From assembly GCA_960531495.1 (NCBI GenBank), contig OY482847.1, positions 24,479,513 to 24,543,512 of the forward strand: 64,000 nt of DNA. Reading direction: 5' to 3'. The notes beneath the pieces are model-generated. The model was not told the DNA's origin. It did no database searches and saw only the letters and a list, made by a program, of their open reading frames with translations. The position numbers were made by a program, and so were the translations under genes. The stretch is from Zeus faber. Taxonomy: Eukaryota; Chordata; Actinopteri; Zeiformes; Zeidae. This document shows positions 47,229 to 60,100 of this stretch, in pieces. Every line of letters starts with the position of its first letter. Position 1 is the first letter of the stretch.

Positions 47229-47655
47229 CAGGTACTCCTCACTTCATGACCAAATTCCATTCCTAGGACCAGGTCGTTAGGTGAATTGGTCGATAAGCGA
47301 GGACCCGTGTTATTTTACGGTAAGAGGGCGTGGCCATTGTGAACGCTAGTGTAGTGAATGCTGACATACTGCAGGAACGAGACTCAGACTGAGAACGGTG
47401 ATGAGATGTATACAGTGTATATAGTATATATGGTATATATAGTACATATAGTGTATATAGTACATAAAGAGTATATAGTGTATATAGTATATATAGAGTA
47501 TATAGTGTATATAGCATATAAAGGGTGATGCATGATGAGGTGCTTGACACTGAGAAACCGCGGTACTGTACACAGTGTACAATATAGGTCAAAGAGCTGG
47601 TCCTAAATCCGAACGGTCGTTAAACAGGTAGGTTGTCAAGTGAGGAGTACCTGTA
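47229..47655. mobile_element. Tigger/pogo-like short element with TATA-rich minisatellite
   Basis: Inverted ends ACAGGTACTCCTCACTTCAT and the complement of AAGTGAGGAGTACCTGT, with TA outside CAGG at both edges, as in Tigger-type elements. Inside, 47405-47524 is a run of GTATATAGT-like units. It splits the ATT tract. A second copy is at 56896-57193. Confidence 0.65.
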
Positions 47656-47725
47656 TTATTATTATTATTATTAATATTATTATTATTATTATTCAGCAGG
47701 AAATAATAATAATAATAATGATGAC

Positions 47726-47767
<42 letters not shown>
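47656..47767. repeat. ATT/AAT trinucleotide tract, middle part
   Basis: Continuation of the tract, again with a CAGCAGGAAATAAT spacer. It borders the LINE's GAA-type tail (a CTT run on this strand). Confidence 0.85.
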
Positions 47768-47769
<2 letters not shown>

Positions 47770-50700
47770 GATTCTTCTTCTTCTTCTTCTTCTTCTTCTT
47801 CTTCTTCTTCTTCTTCATCTTCGGGGTGCTCCCGTTAGGGGTCGCCACAGCAGATCATCTGCCTCCAATACCTTCTGTTCTGCGCATCTTCCTCCCTTAC
47901 ACCTGCATGTCCTCCCTCACCACATCCATAAAGCTTCTCTTTGGCCTTTCTCTTTTCCTCTTGCCTGGCAGCTCCATCCTCAGCATCCTTCTCCCAATGT
48001 AACTCTCATCTCTCCTACACACGTGTCCAAACCATCTCAATCTGGCCTCTCTCACTTTTCCACCAAACTGTCCAACCTGAGCTGTCCCTCCAATGTACTC
48101 ATTCTTAATCCTGTCCATCCTTGTCACTCCCAATGAAAAGCTCAACATCCTCAACTCTGCCACCTCCAGTTCAGCCACCTGCCTTTTTGTCAGTGCCACC
48201 ACCTCTAAACCCTACAACATAGCTGGTCTCACTACCGTCCTGTAGACCTTCCCCTTCACTCTTGCTGGAACCCTTCTGTCACAGATCACTCTGGACACTC
48301 TTCTCCACCCACTCCATCCTGCCTGTACTCTCTTCTTCACCTCTCTCCTGCATTCTTCGCTGCTTTGGATGGTTGACCCCAAGTACTTGAACTCATCTGC
48401 CTTCTCCACCTCCACTCCTTTCATTCCTCTTCTCTCTAATGAATGCCTCAACTTCTCCAGGTCCTCCTCAACCTGCTCCCTACTCTTGCTACAGATCACA
48501 ATGTCATCTGCGAACATCATAGTCCACGGAGACCCCTGCCTGATTTCATCTGTTAACCTGTCCATCACCATTGCAAACAAGAAAGGGCTCAGAGCTGACC
48601 CTTGATGCAATCCCACCTCCACTTTGAATGCCTTTGTCATGCCTACTGCACATCTTACTACTGTCTGACTGCCCTCATACATATCCTGTACCACTCTTAC
48701 GTACTTCTCTGCCACCCCCAACTTCCTTATGCAATACGACACTTCCTCTCTCTGCACCCTATCATATGCTTTCTCTAAATCCACAAAGACGCAGTGCAAC
48801 TCCCTCTGGCCTTCCCTGTACTGTTCCGTCAGCATTCTTAAAGCAAACATTGCATCTGTAGTACTCTTTCCTGGCATAAAACCATACTGCTGCTCGCTGA
48901 TCCCTACCTCTCCTCTTAACCTAGCCTTCACTACCCTTTCCCATAGCTTCATGCTGTGGCTGATCAACTTTATTCTCCTGTAGTTACTACGACTCTGTAC
49001 ATCTCCCTTATTCTTGAAGATGGGTACCAGTAGACTTCTTCTCCACTCCACCAGCATCCTCTCCCTTTCCAGGATGGTGTTAAACAGTCTCGTTAGTAAC
49101 GCCACTGCCATCTCACCTAACATTTCCATGCTTCCCAAGGTATGTCATCTGGGCCAACTCCCTTTCCACTCTTCATCGTCTTTAATGCTGTTCTCACCTC
49201 ATCCTTGCTAATTTTCTGCACTTCTTGATCCACTAACCCCACATCATCCACTCTTCTCTCCCTCTTATTTTCTTCATTCATCAACTCCTCAAAGTACTCC
49301 TTCCACCTTCTCAACACACTCTCCTCACTCGTCAGCACATTCCCATCATTATCCTTCATCACCTTAACCTGCTGTACATCCTTCCCAGCTTGGTCCCGTT
49401 GTCTTGCCAATCGGTACAAGCCCTTTTCTCCTTCCTTACTGTCCAACCTCTCATACAACTCGCCGTATGCCTTTTCCTTTGCCAGTTCTCTCTTTGCCTT
49501 GCACCGCATCAGCTTGTACTCCTGTCTACTTTCTTCATCTCTCTGACTATCCCATTTCTTCTTCGCCAACCTCTTCTGCTCTACGCTCTCCTGTACTTGC
49601 TCATTCCACCACCAAGAGTCCTTGTCTTCCTTCCTCTTCCCACATGATACACGGAGTACCTTCTTGGCCGTCTCCCTCACCACTTCTGCAGTTGTTTCCC
49701 AGTCATCTGGTAACCGTTAATTTCCACCAATTGCCTGCCTTACCTCTTCCCGAAATTGCATGCAACACTCCTCCTTTTTCAACTTCCACCATTTTAACTT
49801 TGGCTCCAGTCATCCTACAGACCACCATCCGATGCTGCCTAGCAACACACTCCCCTACCACCACTTTGCAGTCACTAATCTCTTTCAGATTGCACCTCCT
49901 GCATAAGATGTAGTCCACTTGTGTGCACCTTCCTCCACTCTTGTATGTCACCCTGTGTTCCTCCCTCTTCTTGAAATACGTATTCACAACAGCCAATTCC
50001 ATCCTATTGGCAAAATCCACCACCATCTGTCCTTCCACATTCCTCTCCTTGACACCATACCTACCCATCACCTTCTCGTCACCTTACTCTGGTCCCTTTG
50101 CCAACATGCCCATTGAGATCTGCTCCAATGACCACTCTCTCTCCCTTGGGAACGCTCTCCACCACTACAACCAACTCACTAAAGAATTCTTCTTTCTCTT
50201 CCATCTCACACCCAACGTGGGGGGCATATGAACTGACCACATTTATTATCACCTAATCAATTTCCAGCTTCATGCTCATCACTCTGTCCGACACTCTCGT
50301 CACCTCCAAAAGACAATTTCTTCCGTCAAGACTATCCCCACCCCATTTCTCCTGCCATCCACTCCATGGTAGAACAGTTTGTGCCCGACTCTGATACTCC
50401 TGGCCTGACTACCCTTCCACCTGGTCTCTTGTACACATATACGTCTACCTTCCCTCTCTCCATCATGTCAGCCAGCTCTCTCTCTTTACCCTTCACAGTG
50501 CCAACGTTCAAAGTTCCTACTCTCACCTCTCCTCTCCTACCCTTCTCCCTCTCCTGCTGCCTCCGGACACGCCTTCCCCCTCTTCTTCCCCCTCTTCTTC
50601 TTCTTCGGCCGACGGGAGCACAATTTCCGCTGGCACCCTGTTGGCTAACGGCCCCAGTGGCGGTCGTTGTTAACCCCGGGCTTCGACCGATCGGGCGTGG

Positions 50701-50836
50701 AAATGAGATTGGTTGTCCGCATGTCTGATTTGGCTGATTCGGCTTCTACGCCGGAAGCCCTTTCCTGACGCAACCCTCTCTATTCATCCGGGCTTGGGAC
50801 CGGCACTGATGGTACACTGGCTTGTGCCCCCCCAGT
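47768..50836 (-). mobile_element. RTE-like LINE, nearly full length, broken ORF
   Basis: Minus strand, 5' to 3': a leader near 50836-50620; apurinic endonuclease start MRVGTLNVGTVKGKERELAD at 50526; further endonuclease in 50071-49703; a linker in 49683-49117 (ending GKGVGPDDIPWEAWK); reverse transcriptase in 49138-48212 with QYGFMPGKSTTDAMFALRML, CVFVDLEKAYDRVQREE, HQGSALSPFLFAMVMDRL and MMFADDIVICS (the catalytic YADD-type motif as FADD); and a C-terminal part in 48202-47897 (LRWFGHVCRRDESYIGRRML). The 3' end, CTGTGGCGACCCCTAACGGG, runs into GAA repeats. Frameshifts and stops separate the pieces, so it cannot encode an active protein. Clade RTE is my best assignment from the ORF style and tail. 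Confidence 0.85.
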
Positions 50837-50847
50837 GGCTAGATTAG

Positions 50848-50907
50848 GATGATGAAGATGATGATGATGATGATGATGATTATTATTATTATTATTTCCT
50901 GCCTAAA

Positions 50908-50985
<78 letters not shown>

Positions 50986-50987
50986 TG
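50848..50987. repeat. ATG/ATT trinucleotide tract, right part
   Basis: GATGAT repeats turn into ATT, then TTTCCTGCCTAAA, then a long AAT run. Ends about 120 bases before the CRE upstream of apip. Confidence 0.9.
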
Positions 50988-50999
50988 TATTTTTATTTC

Positions 51000-51182
51000 C
51001 GCCTGCCTGCCTGTCTCGAGCAGCTTGTGTCACGGGGAGGGAGCAGTGCGCCGCGTCACTCTTCCGCTGCGGAGCGGAGAACGGACGCAAGAAGTCGCCC
51101 GTTGATGACGTCATCCAGCCGAGCATTCGCTAGCCTGCGGCGGGGCGGTCGAGGGCGCTCCAACTCCTACGCACACGACAAG
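51000..51182 (+). promoter_or_regulatory. apip: apip promoter and first exon region
   Basis: Short G+C- and CpG-rich island in A+T-rich surroundings, without a TATA box. A full palindromic CRE (TGACGTCA) lies at 51106-51113. The region ends in a strong donor (GACAAG then GTAAGG) at 51182/51183. An ATG at 51105 is in frame with the main start through the splice (see findings). Confidence 0.6.
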
Positions 51183-54100
51183 GTAAGGAGCGCATTACGT
51201 TTTTCCTTGCTAATTGCTCCTCATTCCTCCCCTTGGGTCGGTCCAAATGCCGGTCCAACAGACGTCGGCTAACCCAAACCGTGAACATCGACGTGTCCAT
51301 CTAACTTTGTTCATAACTTGGACTGACCACAATGAACATGTGTTGCATTCACTGCAGGACCGTATTGCTGTTAGAAAGTGCGTCTATTTGACATCTGAAA
51401 TACTTGCACTTTACTAGTGAATCCTTTTGATCCGCTATAGTTTCACTTTTATTACATGTTCCATTAGTCACGCAACCAGCTAGGTGCTCACAGTGACGAC
51501 CTAGTTGAGAATAGCCGGAACTAGTTCACCTTTTAATCACTTCAACTGTTAAATAGAATCACTATTTACATATACTTATTTAACTAGAGTACTGGACTAG
51601 GGAAGTTGATTTATAGCACATTTCATACACAGCGGGTATGAAATAGTAATAATAATAGTGCTTTACATAGGGCATGAAATACATTATGTAAAGCTAAGAA
51701 TAATAAAAGCATATGAACAAAAAGCCCAAAACAGCTTATAAAAAGACACAATGAAATCACAGAGATGACAGGTTAAAGTGCAATTTCAAAAGAGTCCTAC
51801 TTCCTCACACTCACACTATTCACATTCACATGCCACTTTAATTCACATGCCACTTTAAATGCACATATCTGTATATACATAGCCATATTCCTTCAACCTA
51901 TTCCATTTTATTTCAATTTATTTTTTATTGTATTTTATTCTATATATTTTTTATCTTATTCTATAAGTATTCCACTTATTGTATTACGTTTTAGGAGTCA
52001 GTTAGTCGGTCTATTAGAAAGTAATTTTCTACTTTTTATTTTATTTTATTTTAGTACTTTTTCCTAGGACTTCTTGTGTGCTATCACCGGGTGCGTTGCA
52101 TTACATTTCACTGCATATATGTATGGAAGTATGTATATGTATGTGACAAATAAAAATCTTGAATCTTGAATCTTGGGTGTACCAGGCCTCCTTCTATGGA
52201 TTGTGCCTTCATGGAGTGCTAGTTACATGCATTTACCTTTTTGTCTACATTTTTGCTAACCAACCCAGAAGAGGCACCAAAAAAATACGTCTCAACATCA
52301 GTGTGACCTGCATTGTGTTTGTTGTGCTCTTACAGGAAATGTCGTCAGTCTGTGGCCCCAGTAATGGCTACCAAGAGGAAAGTCAGGAGTCCAAAGAGAA
52401 ACAGGCAAGACATCTGGGAGCTGCCTCCCAGTAGCATTTTCCCACAATGCATTACCCTGCAAGTAGTCACACTTGCAGCTGTGGGAGGGTGTAAATGACA
52501 GGGTAAACTGTGGGATTCCCTCGCTGCTCTCCACCCATGGCATGAAGCAGCCATCTCCATGGCTACCTACAAGGACATCTTGCTCTTGCTGATGTCTTGC
52601 TGGAACTGAAATGTGCTGTTCTTTTTGGCAAGGACAAATGCTTCCGGAAGAGGAAAGCATCTAGACTAGCAGAGCATCGTTCATTGCACTGAAATTGCCA
52701 TTTGGTTGCGTATTTAGTTTTATAAATAAATAATTAATTATGAGTGTTTTGACTCATGTAAGTAAGTCATTCACATGTGATGAGCAATAACGTTCAATAT
52801 AAGTTCATCCAGTTTTGTTGCACAGTGATCACACATTAGAGATAATTATTCCCGGTAACAGTGTGTAAAGTCGGTGGAGACGCATGAGTCCACTGGCGCA
52901 TTTCCCTCTCCTCCGGCCTTTCACTGTGCGAACTAGGGAGAGAGCGCCTTTGACCAGAATGTCCAGTAATTCCACAGATGTTCAAGATTTAATATTCAAG
53001 AGGTTATGTGGCGATGAAATTGAGAAATAAACCTGACCATTACCGATGGATTGTCCTCTAGTGCAGAGGTTCCCAACCACCAGCTTGCGGACTGTGCCCG
53101 CAAGCTGGATCGTTTCAGGAGAGTTCTGAGATCTGCTCTGCAGTGGCGCAGCAGCAGGAAACCGAGTCAATTGAATACATGTAGAGTTTCCTTTTGCTTT
53201 GTTTGGAGAAAAGATCGCTCTGATTGGCGCTGGGGAACAGTGCGTATCCCCCCAGTACTAAATGTGAGCATCAAAAAGTAGAATATATTTGAATATTAAA
53301 AATAATAAAGCATTATGCAGATTATAGAGGAATATCTGCAGCCCTAAACTACAATAATAACAAGAAAAAACAGCTCTGGAATGTTTATCGACACATCGGG
53401 TTGGTACTGAAAAACAGTGGATCGGTGCATCTCTAATTAGAACAAGAATGTTATCACATTGATATTGCGAATGTAAGGTCATTATTATTAATGGACTTCC
53501 ATGGGAGTCAGATGGGTTAATTGTTTTGAAGCAAAACATATTTGAATTATGGTTTAACAAGTACTCTGTGTGACATTTCAGAACACATTCTGTAGGCCTT
53601 TTGACCCTCACTAGCACTGCTAGCACATGCAAACAGGCTTGGCCTCAAATAGACTTTGAAATGGTGATTTAAAACCTGAGCTATTTGCCAGTGCTGTAGC
53701 CAATCCCATCTATATGCGCGCTCATCTCTCCCGTTTGTTTTTTGCAGGACAAGGAGCACCCTTCCCTCCTCATCCCTGAGTTATGCCGACTCTTCTACCA
53801 GCTGGGATGGGTGACTGGAACAGGTGGAGGGATCAGTCTCAGACACGGGTTTGTTTCCAAATGTGTTTCCGAAGAGCTTGGGGTACAGCATTTGCAACTT
53901 CAGTTGCAGTTTTTTCAGGTGGTTTGTGTTTATTTTGAAGTAAACACATGCCCAAAACAGACGGGAATTGGTTTAAGCAGTCAATGGCATATGCTGGGTC
54001 ATAAGATAAAGTGATACTTGATGATGCTGGAACCTTTATCTTCTTTTGGGGAAGGAAGGAGGAACCATAAGTATGTCAGCGACTCTTTCAGATAAAAAGA

Positions 54101-57100
54101 AACGTATCAAAGAACACAGATTATTTAAGGCATATCTTTTTTTCTTAACCTTAACCTTTTAGGTTTTCAGCTGGTCCAGTGCTGAGTACTCTATTGTTAT
54201 TACATTTAAACCATTCCAACACATTTTAAATGGTTTAAATGTAACTTTAAATTTGCAATATTTAATTCCAAATGGCTAAACATTTGTTTTAAGGTTCAAA
54301 TAGCACCACAAACCTCAGTCGGTTTCCTCTTGAGCACTAGACAGTTTAGATCGATTTAATGTGTCCTTTTAACCAAAATGTGGACAAGATTTTTGCATTT
54401 TATAAAGCAATGTAATATTGATTTCAAATATTTTCTCAAATCTTTTGTTATGTTTTCCAAATAGCAATGGTTAATAGAGCTAACATTAGAGGAGATCAAT
54501 ATTATCTAACCTGTAAAGCCCGGCGGACCCGGTACCCAGTCCACCGCGCATTTGACGAGTGCTCGCAAGCTCAGTTTTGAAGCACAGTTTAAGCTTCTGG
54601 TACTGGCGAAGCAACACTTCCAGACAAATCTGTAGCTGTAAACGATGTCATTTTAGCTCGCTGAGGAGTGGGCGTAACATAGCTCCAAAGTTGGCAAAAG
54701 TATTCTGGCATGACTATTTTCAAACGGGTCCCTTGACCTCTCAAATCAAGATATCCGAACAAAATTGCACTCATAAGAACCGCAAGGGTCTCTCCTTTAC
54801 AGCAATGCCTGACATAATGTTTGTCAGCTACGTAGGGTTTGTAGCTTTCGGGTCATAAACACACCGTTTTCTGCGTGAAGTGAAAATGTTATTTTTCGCC
54901 TTCTTTTTCTTTTCCATATTTCAGCACGCTGTGGTACCTAAACAGTCATGGAATTGTAAAATTGCATTCATGTGTGATTAAATAAGGCCTCATAGTGACC
55001 ATTTCAATGTGATGACAGCATTTTTTTTTTTAACTCGACCTTACCGTATGGCCTATTGTGACCTCTAGGATAATCAGTCTCATGAAACTCTCGACCCAGA
55101 ATCTAGACACCTAGGCCATTCAGACCCCCACCCCATTTTTTCGGAAAAGGGGGGGGGTTCACCCTTGCGCGCGCACACAGAACACAATGTAATGTGGCAA
55201 ATGCAGTCTCCCTGTTACAGAAGTGTAGCATTTATTATTTACACAAAAACGTCCAGTTTTTGCTAAATAAAGTCCCATTGCAACAGGGAGACGTGCGACA
55301 CATTTTTCGGAACAGGACAGTCTCTTAACTCAGTTGTTTAAAAAAATGTGAGCTTCATACATGAAGGAAACAAACAAAAATAAATAGATCTAAAATAGAA
55401 ACAGAAGTGCAGGAGTCGGGAAACCGGCGCGTGCGAATAGTGCACACACAAACACACAAACTCCGCTCCTGAATTAGGTTTATGTTTTTCATTTTACATA
55501 CAAGTAAGAAACAAATAAAAAAAAAAAAATCTCAAATAAATCGAAATCTTTCTCTATAAGATAATATTATATATTGCTATATTATAATCACAAGATAAAA
55601 TTGCATATAGAATGGGGAAGCGAGATCCGATCCAAAGTGGTTACTCGACAGTCTGGGAGGAGAGGGCGAGAGCCTCGATCGTAGTTCTTAGAACGCTGTT
55701 TTTGGGGGACTTTTTTTTCCAAACACATGAGCCAATGCAGCTCCGCCGACCGCCATATTTAAAAACCTGTGTAACGTGAACGCTAACAACAACCTAAGCC
55801 AAAAATAAGACTCTTCAATTGAAGTCTGGGTCTCTGCTCCCCAGTGGAGGAGGAGGTGGCAGCGGCGGCTTCTGCTGCTCCCCCGGGACTTGTCCCCCAC
55901 CCTCAGGTGTGTCTGAGTGTGCTCTGCCGCGGTGTGCCTCCAATATCTCAACCCAACCAAAGGAAGAAAGACAGAGAGAAGCCCATTTCAGAATTAACCC
56001 CGGAAAACGGGGTTTACGGTGATTTATTTCTTCTTTTTGCCGATTTCTCCAGACGGGAAGAAAAGCACCAGGCGCGGTTAAAGCGGCGACATAGAATACC
56101 AGTTCAAATTCCCACACGCTTTGAATTGCGCTTTGCTGGTCATTAAATGAGCAAAATAAAAGGACACAAATCGCCCCCAAAAAAATCACCTAAAAAAACA
56201 ACAGCCAATCGCCAATTGCGGATATATTCGTCAAATCGGCCCAAGCCCACCGTGTGGTGTCCCGATGCCTGCCCTTGCCTTGCTAAAGTTGAAGAAAGCT
56301 TTTAAATTGCGTCTTGTAGATCTAATGTGAGTGAAGATTCAACAACTTCATTCAACACGGAACACAGAACTCGTGCTGAAACCCCATTGGCTTGTGTCTC
56401 TTCAGCTTTCCTCCCGGCGGTGCGAATGCAACCAGTAAAACAGCCCTTGACGGTATTTAGTTCTCACCTCCCCAGTTCTTAATTCCCCTCAGGGGAACTG
56501 TTTGGTGGGAAAACACCTATTGTGACAAAACCTAAACAGTGCCTCGGCGACAGATGGATCCTCCGAAATCGTGATCTCCTCCTTTATATTCTGAGTTTTC
56601 ACAGTGACTACAGTGCACCAAAGCTGTGTAATTAATAGGGGTGTCATGATTCCGAATCGAAAATCGGTCGAAATGAGCGTTCGATTTTGAACTTCGAAAT
56701 CACAATCAGGTTTGCGATTCTACCCGTATTTTTTGGGGTTAATGTTGTCATGCTCGCCATATTGGGGCGGTCAAGAACCACCGGGAAACGAATGCAGTGT
56801 GCGCTGGGGGGTGTCGACTGCAGCTTTGCGCCGAACAGACTTTCATCAAGTTTGATTCAGAGTTTGGAGAGCTGCGATCGGATATAGAAATCGAAATACA
56901 GGTACTCCTCACTTTACGACCTACCTGTTTAACGACCGTTCTGGACTTACAACCAGCTCTCTGACCAGTCTGTATTGTAAGCTGCGTACAATACAGCGGC
57001 GTCTCAGCGTCAAGCATCTCATCACCGTTCTCAGCCTCAGTCTCGTTCCCGCAGTCGGTCAGTTTTCACTACTCTTAACGTTTGCCACCGCCACACCCCC

Positions 57101-60100
57101 TTACCGTGAAAAAACACGTCCTCGCTTATCGACCAATTCTTAACAACCTGGTCCTAGGAACAGAACTTGGTCGTTAAGTGAGGAGCACCTGTGTTACAAA
57201 TAAAATAACAAAGTTCAATATAAGTCCATCCACTTTGTTGCACAATGAACCCACATTAGAGAGAAATGTTCCTGGCAACGGCTTGCGAAGTCCACGGAGG
57301 TGCACTGGCCCGTCTCCCTCTCCTCTGGCGTTTCACTGTGTGAACAAGGGAGAGTGCGCCTTTGACCAGAGCGCCAACTGCTGACCCACACCCCGCCAAC
57401 TCCAATCATTCGTTACGCTAATGCTTGCGTAGCTAGCATTAGCAGCATGGCTTACGCTACCGCTAGCAGCCTCGCTACTCTCCAAAGCAAGAAACAACTG
57501 TAAGAATCCCAATTTGTACTAGGAACCCAGATCTCAGGGTCACCACACTCCACTAAATGCAGTGTAAAACATCGGGTACTATTAATTAGTATGCATGTTG
57601 TGTTACTTAGAAAGTAGAAAGAATACCAACTGAAAGGCGGAGCTCTCTCTACCTCCATTTCTACCACTCTCCCTCTCGGCCTTCCTTGCCTCCTCCATCG
57701 ACGGCGTTCGTTGTCTCTCGCCAGGTAGAGTTTCCACTGCCACTTCGCTTGTTCCACGGCCATTCTCCGCTACCGGTTGCGCAATGGGTGACACACTGCC
57801 GTAAATGGATCCTAAATTTTCCCAGGAGATCGTACCCGGTGCAAGTCCAAGTGCATAGTGATATGGAGGCTTATAGAGAACCAGTCTAAACGCCGATGGT
57901 GTCATTATTCTGTACCCATTACACTGTGCAATCAACATTAACTTCAAAATGATAAGTAAAAGCACAAGAGTTGTCTATGACCCTTTAAATACTTAATTAA
58001 ATATTAATGTTATAATTATTGTTATCAGTTTGTCTAACCCATGGATTTCAAGGCCCTATTTCAAGAAAAATACAGTACGTGTTGACAGTTCCTCATAATG
58101 AAGCTCTTTCCTTCCATCTCTTCACCGCGTTACTGTAGAGATCAGATCTACATTGCTCCGTCAGGCGTCCAGAAAGAGAGAATACAGGTGAGCTTCAACC
58201 TTCCCCGTCCCCAGTATGCAGATTGACTCCGTTTATCGGACAGAGTAATGCGTATGTTTTGGTAAAAAACCGACGCCTCGCTCCCCCGCAGCCGGAGGAC
58301 ATGTTTGTGTGCGACCTGGAGGAGCGGGACGTCAGCAGCCCTCCGGCCTGGAAGAAGCTGAGGAAGAGCCAGTGCACCCCGCTCTTCATGAACGCTTACA
58401 CCATGCGAGGTGAGTTCTCGCCCCTCATCCGCGCCGACACCCCAGCATCAGTAGTGAGCGCAGCCTCTCGCTGTGAGCCGCAGATTAAATGGATCAGCGG
58501 GGAAATGCCACCGATTATGAGGGTGAGCTCACTATTTATGGATTCATGAGAATGGCGGTGATATACTTGATCGGCGGCATCAAAGTGACGTACGGCTTCA
58601 CAGAGAGTGAATTGTATGGGGAGCGGTGGGCGGGGGGATATAAAGGTGACTTTGACAGAAACCTAAGACTTTTCTGCAGATAAGGTTACATTCCCTGGTT
58701 TGGAATGATGGCGCAACTTGAATCAAAAGGTCATTTATTTTTTTTGAAGTTCAGTCAAGCTTTTTATGAGTCTACAACCTCGAGCGCTTCTGTAAGGTTT
58801 CCGACGGCGCAGCGGCGGCTCCTTTTGATGTGCGGCTCTTCAATTATGTCAGCAACCGCAAATGCGAAAGTTTAAAAGTCCAACGAATTGAAATTCAAAG
58901 TTTAACTTGATTTTTTTTTTTTTTTTTAAGCAAGAGCATATTGCATGGCTCCTGCAAAAGTCCCTAAATCTGCATTTTCTTTGCTAAAATGCAGGGGCAC
59001 AAGCAGTTATCCACACCCACTCCAAGGCCGCTGTCATGGCAACACTGCTGTATCCTGGCAAAGAGTTCAGGATTACCCACCAGGAGATGATCAAGGGGAT
59101 TCGTAAGGGCACCTCAGGCACCAACTACAGGTATGTGATGCGGTATAGGAGGAGCTACACTATCCTAGTGGTTATTAGTGGTGGTTTTAATGTTGTGGCT
59201 GATGGGTGTATGCCGATCAGTAACGTTACTTCTCAGTAACCACTTATATCGTGTAGCCCCCTCCCATGCCGCCAAAACAGCGCTGACCCGTTGAGGCATG
59301 GATTTCCCAGCTGCCGGTCTCTGTTCTGCCCTCTCAAGTGGACATGTTGTAAAACATCATATTTTATTGAATCTGAGCGCGATTGTTCTTTAAATAATTA
59401 GATGGCACAAGCTGAGCTCCAGCTGAGCTCCGGCTCCTGCGGCTCGGGCTTCGGTTCACCCGCCCCCGCCCCCAAAAGCTCCGCTTCAGCGATACAGTAT
59501 ACACAGTTTATTTTAGGAAAACGTTACATTAGAGTTCACAATTATGTCGGACAATATTCTCCATCAAAAATGACAGGGAGAATCACACACCTGATGGTGA
59601 TTTAGAAGTTAGCAAATGAACGCTCATTACCATCAATTTTCAATTCAATTTTCAATTTCGAATTCGTAATAGTGACTCCCCTCTGAACCAATCACTGTGC
59701 TTCAAAGTAAAACACTGCACTCGTCCGTCTTGTCTCTTCTTTTCACTGCAACTCTGAATGCAGATTTCGGTAAATCATTACTTTAAGAAGTGACAGCGGC
59801 AGTAAAACTGTGTTTCATTGTGATGGTTAAATTTTGCAGTTGATCGGCGGTCCACATGGGAACTTTTGGCGGAGTCTGTTGCGCCTCAGCGTCTTCAGAA
59901 AAAAGAGGGGCTGCTGGGCCTTCTCGACCAGGCGGGAGGTGTTCCCTCAGATATGTTGACTCCCAGGAACCTGAAACTCCACTTGCTCAACCTCCTCCCC
60001 CTTGATGCGCATTCCAGTGTGAAGTGTTTGTTTTTTTCTCTGAAGTAGATGATGATTTCCATAGTTATTTTTGTGTTAGGGTCAAGGTCATTGTCCTTAC

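Larger units (their letters stand above)
53849..58138. other. apip: Large apip intron
   Basis: A 4.3-kb intron with repeats at 56633-57385 and no recognised internal gene. A G+C-rich open frame at 55819-56146 shows no family resemblance. Its donor is the weak GTTTGT. Confidence 0.6.

Noticed and set aside
46921-47260. Tyr- or Ile-only open frames on both strands (also 50839-51126)
   Set aside because: Translations of the ATT/AAT trinucleotide tract.
48369-50728. Several plus-strand open frames
   Set aside because: Antisense shadows of the minus-strand RTE-like LINE.
55815-56189. G+C-rich frames on both strands within the large apip intron
   Set aside because: Low-complexity Gly/Pro runs, no family motif, no matching splice sites.
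57603-57965. 120-codon minus-strand frame in the same intron
   Set aside because: No recognisable domain; surroundings are rich in GCTAGC-type repeated words, so more likely old repeat.
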